Assembly (NCBI GenBank): GCA_902480035.1
Contig: CABSRC010000082.1
Span: 1 to 7,504, forward strand
Length of the DNA stretch: 7,504 bases
Direction: 5' to 3'
DNA from: an uncultured Streptococcus sp.
GTDB taxonomy: Bacteria > Bacillota > Bacilli > Lactobacillales > Streptococcaceae
The notes beneath the pieces are model-generated. The model was given only the letters and a program-made list of their open reading frames with translations. It did no database searches and was not told where the DNA came from. Positions 1-5,624 of the stretch are shown here, in pieces. Both the position numbers and the translations under genes were made by a program. Position 1 is the stretch's first letter; each line of letters begins with the position of its first letter.

Positions 1-1731
1 AATGTAATCACTAGCGCCTGGACGATTGAGAGAGGTGGTCGCTACCACTTCTTCGAAATGATTGGGTCTCACACGTCTCAAAAGGCGAATGGCTCCAGCC
101 TGTTCAAATTGGAAAATCCCCTTGGTATCCCCAGCAGCAAATAAGGCCAAGGTTTCTTGATCTTCTAAATCAATGGCTTCAATCACGATCTCTTCTTGGT
201 ACTTTTCATAGACGGCTTCCTTCATTTTTTGAACAAAGGTTAAGTTTCGCAGACCCAAAAAGTCCATCTTCAATAGACCATTGGCTTCAACCGCATGAGC
301 ATCGTACTGGGTAACAAACATGTCTTCTCCATACTTGAGAGGAATGTGATCCGTCAAATCCTGGTCACTCATCACAACACCCGCCGCATGGATCGAGGTC
401 TGTCTAGGTTGGCCCTCAATTCTTTTGGCAATTTCAAAGCCACGTTCAAATTCTGTTCGACTATGAATCACTTGTCGAAAAGCTAGATTCTGTTCATACG
501 CTGTCGTCAGTGTATCCCTAAAGCCAATCCGCTTGGTAATGGAGGTTAATTCGTACTCTGGTACCCCAAAACGTTTAAAAACATCTCGAATGGCTTGTTT
601 GGCCCCAAAGGTTGAAAAGGTCACGATCTGAGCCGCATGGTAACTCCCATAACGGTCTCTCACATAACGGATAAATTCTGGACGATAGATATCAGGAATA
701 TCAATATCAATATCCGGCATGGTATAGCGCTCCACATTTAAAAAGCGCTCAAACAGGAGGTTCTTCTCCACTGGATCAATCCCTGTAATCTCCAGGGCAT
801 AAGCTACCAGTGAGCCTACAGCAGACCCACGCCCCATTCCCATATAATATCCCTGACTTCGTCCGAAACGAAGAAGATCCCAGACAATCAAGAAATAATC
901 ATCAAAGCCCATTTGGTGAATAATGTCTAATTCATGCTCCAAACGTTCTTGATAGACCGGACTAGTCAAGTTCTTTCGAAGAAGACCGGCTTGGGCTAAT
1001 TCTCTCAATTCCTCAACAGCTGGTTTCTGAGGATTGAAGCGAGGCAATTTCAACTGAGTATCAATGTCGTATTGAATCCCTTGGACAAGTTTTTCAAGAT
1101 TTGTGATGGCTTGAGGAAATCGCTCAGCAAAATCATTCTGTAACTCCTGAGGAGTTTTTAGGACAGTTCTAGGATCAATTTGTCCTGTTTCTGTCAAGCT
1201 TTGATTGTCCTTGATGGCCGCGAGCATCTGCATGGCTTCCATATCTTCCGCCTCAAAAAAACGCACAGTATGAAGAGGAAGCACAGGGTGGCTAAACTCT
1301 TGGTCCGGCGTATCGGCAAAAACTCCGATGAAGTAATCTAGACCAAGCGGTATGTCTTCACTAGCAAAAGGCGCTGGGACAATGACCGCTACTCCTTCTG
1401 TAAGGTGCTTCACATCTTCCCAATTGTTTTTCCCCATCATTTTGACGGTCGACATCTTCATCAGATTCTGGTAGCCTTTCGTTGACAGGGCCATCATCCG
1501 AAACGGAATTGTTTCATTGTCTACTTTTAGTCCAATTTCTAAACCGACCAAGGGGCTGAGGTTGTGGGCCTGACAGGCTTCGATAAATTCATAAGCACCA
1601 TACAAATTATCTACATCCATGATTCCCAATGCGCCATACCCCATGCTTTTAGCCACTTGGACATAGTCTTTTATGGTCACTAGGCTTTCCATAAAGGTAT
1701 AGACTGATTTGGTATCTAGCTGTGTAATCAC
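1..1731 (-). CDS. dnaE: DNA polymerase III alpha subunit, DnaE type (N-terminal 577 codons, cut by window edge)
   Basis: This is a replicative C-family DNA polymerase. In Firmicutes, which also carry PolC, DnaE extends RNA primers with a short stretch of DNA before hand-off and takes part in error-prone synthesis. The reading frame is open from the start to position 1. Numbered from the GTG at 1731, the order is a PHP domain (about 1-170), then palm and fingers. The palm shows GRGS at 300-303 (GRGSAVGS), MPDIDIDIPD at 338-347 with catalytic Asp340 and Asp342, and KMDFLGL with the third catalytic Asp490. Family members in streptococci are roughly 1,030 residues, so the tau-, beta- and OB-fold parts lie outside the window. 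The PHP metal ligands are replaced (see findings). GTG is chosen because AAAGGAG lies 5 nt upstream; an in-frame ATG at 1749 would add six residues but has only a distant Shine-Dalgarno sequence. No frameshift is seen. Identity is very secure; the exact start slightly less so. Confidence 0.96.
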   Translation of the reverse strand, partial: MITQLDTKSVYTFMESLVTIKDYVQVAKSMGYGALGIMDVDNLYGAYEFIEACQAHNLSPLVGLEIGLKVDNETIPFRMMALSTKGYQNLMKMSTVKMMGKNNWEDVKHLTEGVAVIVPAPFASEDIPLGLDYFIGVFADTPDQEFSHPVLPLHTVRFFEAEDMEAMQMLAAIKDNQSLTETGQIDPRTVLKTPQELQNDFAERFPQAITNLEKLVQGIQYDIDTQLKLPRFNPQKPAVEELRELAQAGLLRKNLTSPVYQERLEHELDIIHQMGFDDYFLIVWDLLRFGRSQGYYMGMGRGSAVGSLVAYALEITGIDPVEKNLLFERFLNVERYTMPDIDIDIPDIYRPEFIRYVRDRYGSYHAAQIVTFSTFGAKQAIRDVFKRFGVPEYELTSITKRIGFRDTLTTAYEQNLAFRQVIHSRTEFERGFEIAKRIEGQPRQTSIHAAGVVMSDQDLTDHIPLKYGEDMFVTQYDAHAVEANGLLKMDFLGLRNLTFVQKMKEAVYEKYQEEIVIEAIDLEDQETLALFAAGDTKGIFQFEQAGAIRLLRRVRPNHFEEVVATTSLNRPGASDYI

Positions 1732-1736
1732 TTTTT

Positions 1737-1743
1737 CTCCTTT
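1737..1743 (-). promoter_or_regulatory. Ribosome binding site that decides the dnaE GTG start
   Basis: AAAGGAG is separated by five A residues from the GTG at 1731-1729. The competing in-frame ATG at 1749-1747 has AAAGGAGG (1764-1771), but 14 nt away, which is too far for efficient initiation. The GTG is therefore preferred. Confidence 0.75.
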
Positions 1744-1789
1744 CTGCATTGTCTATTTTGGTGCCTCCTTTGGTAACTCCTTTTTGTAC

Positions 1790-1817
1790 AAAAAAACACC
1801 ACTGCTACACAATGATG
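1790..1817 (-). terminator. Intrinsic terminator after tRNA-Ser, upstream of dnaE
   Basis: On the minus strand CATCATTG (1810-1817) pairs with CAGTGGTG (1797-1804) around a 5-nt loop, giving 8 bp that include two G-T pairs. Seven T residues follow (1790-1796). It lies 9 nt after the tRNA 3' end, as expected for the end of the tmRNA-tRNA transcript. The stem is only moderately stable, so some read-through into dnaE is plausible. Confidence 0.75.
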
Positions 1818-1826
1818 TCTCAACAA

Positions 1827-1914
1827 CGGAAGACATGGGATTCGAACCCACGCACGCTATTACACGCCTACCGCGTTTCCAACACGGCCTCTTAAGCCTC
1901 TTGAGTAATCTTCC
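1827..1914 (-). tRNA. tRNA-Ser(GGA)
   Basis: This 88-nt tRNA folds as a class II (long variable arm) serine tRNA. The acceptor 5' strand GGAAGAT pairs with GTCTTCC and the discriminator base is G, the normal serine identity base. The anticodon stem is CCGTG/CGCGG around the loop TTGGAAA, which puts anticodon GGA at 1878-1880 and lets it read UCC and UCU. The T arm is GTGGG-TTCGAAT-CCCAT. CCA is not encoded: the bases after the discriminator are TTG. The tRNA starts 11 nt after the tmRNA 3' end and is followed by an intrinsic terminator, so it is probably cut from a joint tmRNA-tRNA precursor by RNase P and 3' nucleases. Confidence 0.97.
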
Positions 1915-1925
1915 AAAATTATATA

Positions 1926-2271
1926 TGGAGCCGGTGGGAGTCGAACCCACGTCCAAACACCTGCCAGCATATTTGTCTACAACCATAGGTTATGTCTTAG
2001 TTTAACAGCTACACGACACATAACTCAAGCCCTGTACCTGCGAGTCTATCAATCTCTTATCTAACTTCTAGACAAAGTTAGATCGTATCTCGCTAAAATA
2101 AAGACCTGTCATCAAACACGAGCGATTCGAATCGGGTCACGCCTGCTGGTGTTTAGGCAGCTAAAGCGTAAGAATTATTATTTTTTGCAGTTATATTTAA
2201 CTGGCGTTTTACATCCGCTAGATGAGTTGCAAAATATGCCTCATAATGCCTGTCGAATCCGTAACGACCCC
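1926..2271 (-). ncRNA. ssrA: Transfer-messenger RNA (tmRNA, ssrA)
   Basis: tmRNA rescues ribosomes stalled on broken mRNAs by acting first as alanyl-tRNA and then as a short message that adds a degradation tag. The 5' end GGGGTCG, followed by the hallmark TTACGGATTCGACAGG, pairs with CGGCTCC before discriminator A at 1926. The third pair is G-U, the determinant recognised by alanyl-tRNA synthetase. The T arm is GTGGG-TTCGACT-CCCAC. The internal message encodes AKNNNSYALAA and a stop. Mature length without CCA is about 346 nt, normal for lactic acid bacteria. CCA is not encoded and must be added after transcription. It has its own promoter at 2287-2315 and is followed after 11 nt by tRNA-Ser. 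An open frame of about 77 codons across this RNA is an artefact of its sequence. Confidence 0.97.
2153..2188 (-). other. tmRNA tag reading frame (AKNNNSYALAA, stop)
   Basis: The resume codon is GCA at 2186-2188, followed by ten codons and TAA at 2153-2155, giving the tag AKNNNSYALAA. The C-terminal ALAA is the degron read by ClpXP-type proteases. From memory, streptococcal tags follow AKNNTSYALAA or AKNTNSYALAA; Asn at position 5 followed directly by Ser is a variant of these. Confidence 0.93.
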
Positions 2272-2286
2272 AAAACGAATACAATT

Positions 2287-2315
2287 AGTATATCAAAATG
2301 TAGCTAAAAATGCAA
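2287..2315 (-). promoter_or_regulatory. Promoter of ssrA (tmRNA)
   Basis: The -10 box TATACT (2287-2292) matches 5 of 6 consensus bases. A weak -35 box, TTGCAT (2310-2315), lies 17 nt upstream. Transcription would start near 2280, leaving a short 5' leader of about 8 nt for RNase P to remove before the mature 5' G at 2271. Confidence 0.75.
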
Positions 2316-2318
2316 AAG

Positions 2319-2364
2319 AAAAAAATTGAACAAGAAGGCTTCCACTGGAGAGCTCCTTGCTCAA
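2319..2364 (-). terminator. Intrinsic terminator of the ABC exporter operon
   Basis: After the permease stop codon, TTGAGCAAGGAG pairs with CTTCTTGTTCAA (12 bp with G-T wobbles). Inside it, GCTCTCC can pair imperfectly with GGAAGC, extending the stem. Seven T residues follow at 2319-2325. It lies 10 nt past the stop codon and directly before the -35 box of ssrA. Confidence 0.85.
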
Positions 2365-2374
2365 TTTACTGTTA

Positions 2375-3169
2375 TTATTGAAGATTCAACTTGTACTTGC
2401 TGATGTAGTGAATGGTGAAGTACATAGAAACAATCTTAATGACTTCATAAATGAGACCTGGGATGAAGTTTGGTCCAAATTCATCAATATTTCCATAAAC
2501 CAATGCATATCCGACAGCATATGAATCTTTTAATGGATTGACTGCTGTACCGATGATACTTAACACAATACACAAGAGAAAGAAAAACAGAATAGCCTTC
2601 AATCCACGACGATTTTGGAACAGTTGGCCAAGTGCGATTGATACATAAAATAGTAAGATTCCTGAAGCTGTGGTAAAAATCCACCAGATGATAATCCAAT
2701 AAGCAATAGAATGACTAAAAGCCTCAGCGATAATACTAAATACAGGAGAGAGGTCTTGACCAATGACAGCGCCCATCACAATAATTGTGATAAAACCACT
2801 AAAAAATAGAAGGAATAGGCAGTAAAGACTCGCTACTAAAGCTCCCACAAATTTAGACAAAATGATCGCATGAGGGCTAGCTGGAAGGGTCCAGGTCAAG
2901 TAACCTTCACGTCCGTATAAGTTGGAATAGAAACGACGAATAATAATATAGTAGTTACTAAGATAAAGACCAATGACTCCTCCAAAAATGAGAATCCCAA
3001 GAGTCCCAGTTATGATTTGCATACTATTGGTTTCCATATCCACAAAACCGTTTGTAGCACTTCCACCAATAACACCTGTAATCACTGACAAACCTAGTGC
3101 GATCAGGGTGATCAATAAATACCACTTAGCTGTCGATTTAAATTCATATTTTAATAATTTACCAAACAT
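2375..3169 (-). CDS. ABC-2-type transporter permease, six predicted membrane segments
   Basis: This is the membrane half of an ABC transporter; it would pair with the ATPase encoded just upstream, most likely as an exporter of unknown substrate. The 264-residue protein has six clear hydrophobic segments at about 16-36, 50-77, 107-137, 157-183, 189-210 and 236-257. A short basic N-terminus (MFGKLLKYEFKSTAKW) lies in front of the first. The loop after segment 2 holds RRFYSNLYGREGYLTWTLPA (79-98). Similar loops (YGREGYLTxTLP) occur in Firmicutes ABC-2 permeases and probably form the coupling region that touches the ATPase. The start is supported by AGGAGG 5 nt before the ATG. The ATPase stop codon TAG forms part of that Shine-Dalgarno sequence, with 9 nt between the genes, so the two are transcribed and probably translated together. 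Two stop codons in tandem (TAA TAA) end it. The substrate cannot be told from sequence. Confidence 0.88.
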   Translation of the reverse strand: MFGKLLKYEFKSTAKWYLLITLIALGLSVITGVIGGSATNGFVDMETNSMQIITGTLGILIFGGVIGLYLSNYYIIIRRFYSNLYGREGYLTWTLPASPHAIILSKFVGALVASLYCLFLLFFSGFITIIVMGAVIGQDLSPVFSIIAEAFSHSIAYWIIIWWIFTTASGILLFYVSIALGQLFQNRRGLKAILFFFLLCIVLSIIGTAVNPLKDSYAVGYALVYGNIDEFGPNFIPGLIYEVIKIVSMYFTIHYISKYKLNLQ

Positions 3170-3178
3170 AGGGTCCTC

Positions 3179-3886
3179 CTAATAAACACGGAATTGATCA
3201 CGGAAGATCTCATCGATTGATTTTCCGTGTTGATTGCGCAAAACAGTCGTATTTTCATGCAAGAGGATTCTTCCTTGGTTGATGAAAATCGCTTCATCCA
3301 AAACTTGCTCAATATCCGCAATCAAGTGAGTAGAAATCAAGACAGAAGAGTTTGGACGTCGGTTTTGAATAATGGTCCGCAAAATATAATCACGCGCTGC
3401 TGGGTCGACCCCACCGATTGGTTCATCAAGGACATACAAGTCAGCTTCACGACTCATCACCAAAATCAATTGTACTTTTTCCTTGTTCCCTTTTGAAAGG
3501 CTGTTCAATTTTTGATTTGGATGCAAATGCAAATCGTTGAGCAATTGGTAAGCTCGTTGGACATTAAAATCTGAATAAAAATCTTGGAAATAGCTAATAG
3601 CATCACTAATTTTTATATTTTCACTCAGATAAGTCGTATCCGGCAAATAGGAAACAACTTTTTTAGAAGCTGGGGATGGTAATTGACCATGAATATAGAT
3701 ATTTCCAAGGCTTGGTTGCAACAAACCATTAATCAATTTAATGATGGTTGTTTTCCCGCTACCATTAGGCCCCAAAAGGCCAATAATACGGCCAGGTTGG
3801 ATGTTCAAACTAACATCCATGAGAGCAACTTCATGCCCATAATTCTTTGTCACATGGTCCAAGTAGACCAAAGGATACTGATTCAT
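3179..3886 (-). CDS. ABC transporter ATP-binding protein
   Basis: This cytoplasmic ATPase subunit hydrolyses ATP to drive the permease encoded downstream. The 235-residue protein has a complete nucleotide-binding fold: Walker A GPNGSGKT at 39-46, signature LSKGN at 130-134, Walker B LYVLDEP with Asp154 and catalytic Glu155, the D-loop GGVDPAARD, and the H-loop His187 (STHL). Two motifs depart from the usual: the Q-loop position is Asp83 (YLPD) rather than Gln, and the signature is LSKGN instead of LSGGQ. Both occur in the exporter subgroup related to YtrB/BcrA ATPases, so they are probably family traits. The ATG has AAAGGAG 6 nt upstream and a strong promoter about 30 nt upstream. No GntR-type regulator gene, which often accompanies YtrB-like pairs, lies in the window. 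Bacteriocin or antibiotic efflux is one possibility, but nothing here shows it. Confidence 0.92.
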   Translation of the reverse strand: MNQYPLVYLDHVTKNYGHEVALMDVSLNIQPGRIIGLLGPNGSGKTTIIKLINGLLQPSLGNIYIHGQLPSPASKKVVSYLPDTTYLSENIKISDAISYFQDFYSDFNVQRAYQLLNDLHLHPNQKLNSLSKGNKEKVQLILVMSREADLYVLDEPIGGVDPAARDYILRTIIQNRRPNSSVLISTHLIADIEQVLDEAIFINQGRILLHENTTVLRNQHGKSIDEIFRDQFRVY

Positions 3887-3915
3887 GTAAATCTCCTTTA
3901 TTTTCTATTTATGCT

Positions 3916-3944
3916 ATTATACCTTGTCCTCTTGATGATTGCAA
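3916..3944 (-). promoter_or_regulatory. Promoter of the ABC exporter operon
   Basis: A consensus -10 box TATAAT (3916-3921) lies 17 nt from the -35 box TTGCAA (3939-3944). Transcription would start near 3909, giving a leader of about 20 nt with the ATPase Shine-Dalgarno sequence in it. This is the best-matching promoter in the window and suggests sigma-A-driven, fairly constitutive expression. Confidence 0.85.
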
Positions 3945-3999
3945 CTTTATCTGAAAATTTGCTAAGAATTTGAAAATGGTTGTTCAAAAATACAGGTGT

Positions 4000-4043
4000 A
4001 AACAAATCAGAGGTTAGGGAAGCCCCTAACCTCTGATTTGTTT
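4000..4043 (-). terminator. Terminator after the DUF59 gene, perfect 20-bp stem
   Basis: The arms 4000-4019 and 4024-4043 are perfectly complementary around a 4-nt loop. On the minus strand the core CAGAGGTTAGGG/CCCTAACCTCTG is followed by ATTTGTTT, the U-rich tail, which is itself matched by an A-rich 5' flank. It lies 15 nt past the DUF59 stop codon and ends the dnaG-rpoD-DUF59 unit. The symmetry would also allow termination of any transcript from the plus strand, but no plus-strand gene is present here. Confidence 0.85.
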
Positions 4044-4058
4044 TGATGAATAGAATTT

Positions 4059-4388
4059 TTAACTAATTCCAAGTGCAATCCGTGCATAGCGGCTCATTTT
4101 TTCAACCGTCCAAGCAGGATACCAGACCAACTTCACATCCACCGATGTCACTTCTTCTACTTCTGCTAAAACATCATGAATCTGATCTGTCAGAAGATCC
4201 GCTAATGGACATCCCATGGTCGTTAGCGTCATATCAATAATAGTCGCTCCAGTTTCACCATCAAAATGGATCTCGTAAACAAGACCTAAATTAACAATGT
4301 CAATCCCAAGCTCAGGATCGATTACCTCTTCCAAAGCATTTAAGATTTTATTTTTAATTTCTTCAATTTGCTCAGTTGTATATGCCAT
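4059..4388 (-). CDS. DUF59/MIP18-family (SufT/PaaD-like) iron-sulfur assembly protein
   Basis: This is a small cytoplasmic protein of 109 residues that makes up a single MIP18 (DUF59) domain. Family members such as SufT help mature or deliver iron-sulfur clusters; related PaaD proteins serve an oxygenase. Motifs seen are the conserved DPELG near residue 24, NLGLVYEI at about 33-40, and MTLTTMGCPL at about 53-62, with the single invariant cysteine that is essential in studied members. The end carries the family's (V)WxPAWxxxxMSxxAR pattern (WYPAWTVEKMSRYAR). The start is set by AAGGAAG 6 nt before the ATG. It lies 124 nt after rpoD in the same direction. No clear promoter is seen in that gap, so it is probably read from the dnaG-rpoD transcript past the hairpin elements there. 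Streptococci use few iron-sulfur proteins, so its client is unknown; the exact role is inferred from family only. Confidence 0.9.
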   Translation of the reverse strand: MAYTTEQIEEIKNKILNALEEVIDPELGIDIVNLGLVYEIHFDGETGATIIDMTLTTMGCPLADLLTDQIHDVLAEVEEVTSVDVKLVWYPAWTVEKMSRYARIALGIS

Positions 4389-4432
4389 ATGACACTTCCT
4401 TTTTTGTTATGTTACTCTCGATAGAATTTCTT

Positions 4433-4508
4433 GGCGACCGTTAAAATTGTCCCCCGGACCTAGGTCGCTTCTTCATTTCTAGGCGACCGTTAAAAATGTC
4501 CCCCGGAC
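4433..4508. repeat. Two near-identical 27-bp direct repeats in the rpoD-DUF59 spacer
   Basis: Units at 4433-4459 and 4482-4508 match at 26 of 27 positions (the one difference is T4447 versus A4496) and repeat with a 49-bp period. Each begins GGCGACCGTTAAAA and ends TGTCCCCCGGAC. The second unit runs into a longer palindrome that overlaps the rpoD stop codon. The sequence between the units carries GGTCGC, the complement of the GCGACC at each unit's start. Confidence 0.9.
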
Positions 4509-4516
4509 ATTTTTAA
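4490..4516 (-). terminator. Hairpin overlapping the rpoD stop codon (possible partial terminator or processing site)
   Basis: The arms 4490-4501 and 4505-4516 are perfectly complementary (12 bp) around a 3-nt loop. On the minus strand the stem is TTAAAAATGTCC, loop GGG, then GGACATTTTTAA. The rpoD TAA lies inside the 5' arm. The 3' arm ends in five T residues before AACGG, so the tail is short for an efficient terminator. A partial terminator or an mRNA-end stabilising stem between rpoD and the DUF59 gene fits best; this is inference. Confidence 0.55.
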
Positions 4517-5622
4517 TCCTCAATAAAATCACGCAATGGTTTGCTTCTGCTTGGATGGCGGAGTTTGCGGAGGGCTTTGGCTTCGATCTGACGGATCCGT
4601 TCACGGGTCACGTTGAAGACTTTACCCACATCTTCCAAGGTCCGCATTTTTCCATCATCCAAACCGAAACGTAAACGAAGGACGTTTTCTTCACGGTCTG
4701 TCAGGGTATCGAGGACTTCATCTAATTGTTCACGTAGAACCACACGAGTGGTGTAGTCTACTGGATTTTCAATCACTTCATCTTCGATGAAATCTCCCAA
4801 ATGGCTATCGTCTTCTTCCCCGATTGGCGTTTCCAAAGAAACAGGCTCTTGGGCAATCTTCAAGATTTCACGCACCTTATCAGGCGTCATATCCATGCGT
4901 TCAGCGATTTGTTCAGGCGTTGGGTCTTGTCCCAATTCTTGCAAGAGATTGCGTTGTTCACGAACCAACTTGTTAATGGTTTCCACCATGTGAACAGGGA
5001 TCCGAATGGTCCGTGCTTGGTCTGCAATAGCACGAGTGATAGCCTGACGAATCCACCAAGTAGCATAGGTAGAGAACTTGAACCCTTTGGTATAGTCAAA
5101 CTTATCAACGGCCTTCATCAAGCCCATATTTCCTTCTTGGATCAAATCCAAAAATTGCATTCCACGACCAACGTAACGTTTCGCAATGGATACAACCAAA
5201 CGAAGGTTGGCTTCTGCAAGACGTTGCTTGGCTTCCAAGTCACCTTGTTCCACTAAGATAGCCAATTCTTGTTCTTCTTCATTGGTCAAAAGAGGAACAA
5301 CCCCAATTTCTTTCAAGTACATCCGTACTGGGTCGTTGACCTTGGCAGAGTTGCTTCCAAGCAATTCCTCATCTGACAATTCTGGCTCTTCTTCATTGTT
5401 CAACACACGCGCACTTGGGTTACCATCTTTATCCGTGATGGAAATTCCTGCATCTTGAATACGTTGCAAAAGATCTTCAATCCCATCTGCATCTAGTGTG
5501 AATGGAATAACCAACTTGTCATTAATTTCATCATCTGTTGCAGTTCCACTTTTCTTGTGGCTGCGAATAAACTCTGCAATTTGAACGTCCAATGTTGTAA
5601 TATCTTTTTGTTCTTTAGCCAT
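4513..5622 (-). CDS. rpoD: RNA polymerase primary sigma factor SigA/RpoD
   Basis: This is the housekeeping sigma factor (369 residues), which directs RNA polymerase to -10/-35 promoters. Domains in order: a short N-terminal region 1.1-like part (about 1-90) rich in acidic residues; region 1.2 at DPVRMYLKEIGVVPLLTNEE (97-116); region 2 with NLRLVVSIAKRYVGRGM and FLDLIQEGNMGLMKAVDKFD (139-176), followed by the -10 reading helix FSTYATWWIRQAITRAI (183-199); region 3 (about 205-285); and region 4 with the -35 helix-turn-helix TLEDVGKVFNVTRERIRQIE (328-347), then the C-terminal RKLRHPSRSKPLRDFIED. This is the usual length for Gram-positive sigma-A; the long spacer of E. coli sigma-70 is absent. 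The ATG has GGAG 5 nt upstream, inside the last codons of dnaG, and begins 2 nt after the dnaG stop, so the two are transcribed together and probably translationally coupled. Its stop codon sits in a hairpin. Confidence 0.98.
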   Translation of the reverse strand: MAKEQKDITTLDVQIAEFIRSHKKSGTATDDEINDKLVIPFTLDADGIEDLLQRIQDAGISITDKDGNPSARVLNNEEEPELSDEELLGSNSAKVNDPVRMYLKEIGVVPLLTNEEEQELAILVEQGDLEAKQRLAEANLRLVVSIAKRYVGRGMQFLDLIQEGNMGLMKAVDKFDYTKGFKFSTYATWWIRQAITRAIADQARTIRIPVHMVETINKLVREQRNLLQELGQDPTPEQIAERMDMTPDKVREILKIAQEPVSLETPIGEEDDSHLGDFIEDEVIENPVDYTTRVVLREQLDEVLDTLTDREENVLRLRFGLDDGKMRTLEDVGKVFNVTRERIRQIEAKALRKLRHPSRSKPLRDFIED

Positions 5623-5624
5623 TC

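Noticed and set aside
1918..1946. Perfect TATAAT between tmRNA and tRNA-Ser
   Set aside because: The -35 position falls on the tmRNA T-loop (GTTCGA) and the start would lie inside the tRNA, giving a truncated product. It is better explained as an AT-rich processing spacer.
1753..1986. Open frame of about 77 codons on the minus strand across tRNA-Ser and the tmRNA 3' end
   Set aside because: It translates the tmRNA acceptor/T-arm region, the tRNA and the terminator. These RNAs explain the sequence fully and there is no protein-like pattern.
1709..2005. Plus-strand open frame of 98 codons over the same RNA genes
   Set aside because: Its frame runs antisense to the tmRNA and tRNA genes; peptides such as 'MGFEPTHAITR' are the well-known false translation of tRNA T-arms.
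3683..3973. Plus-strand open frame of 96 codons antisense to the ABC ATPase start and promoter
   Set aside because: It is fully explained by the opposite-strand ATPase gene and its promoter; the hydrophobic tail comes from AT-rich intergenic sequence.
4433..4508. CRISPR-like array from the two 27-bp repeats with a 22-bp spacer
   Set aside because: There are only two units, the second unit runs into a larger palindrome tied to the rpoD stop codon, and no cas genes or leader are present.
4801..5256. Plus-strand open frame of 151 codons inside rpoD
   Set aside because: It is antisense to a fully conserved sigma factor gene, lacks a ribosome binding site in context and shows no recognisable domain.
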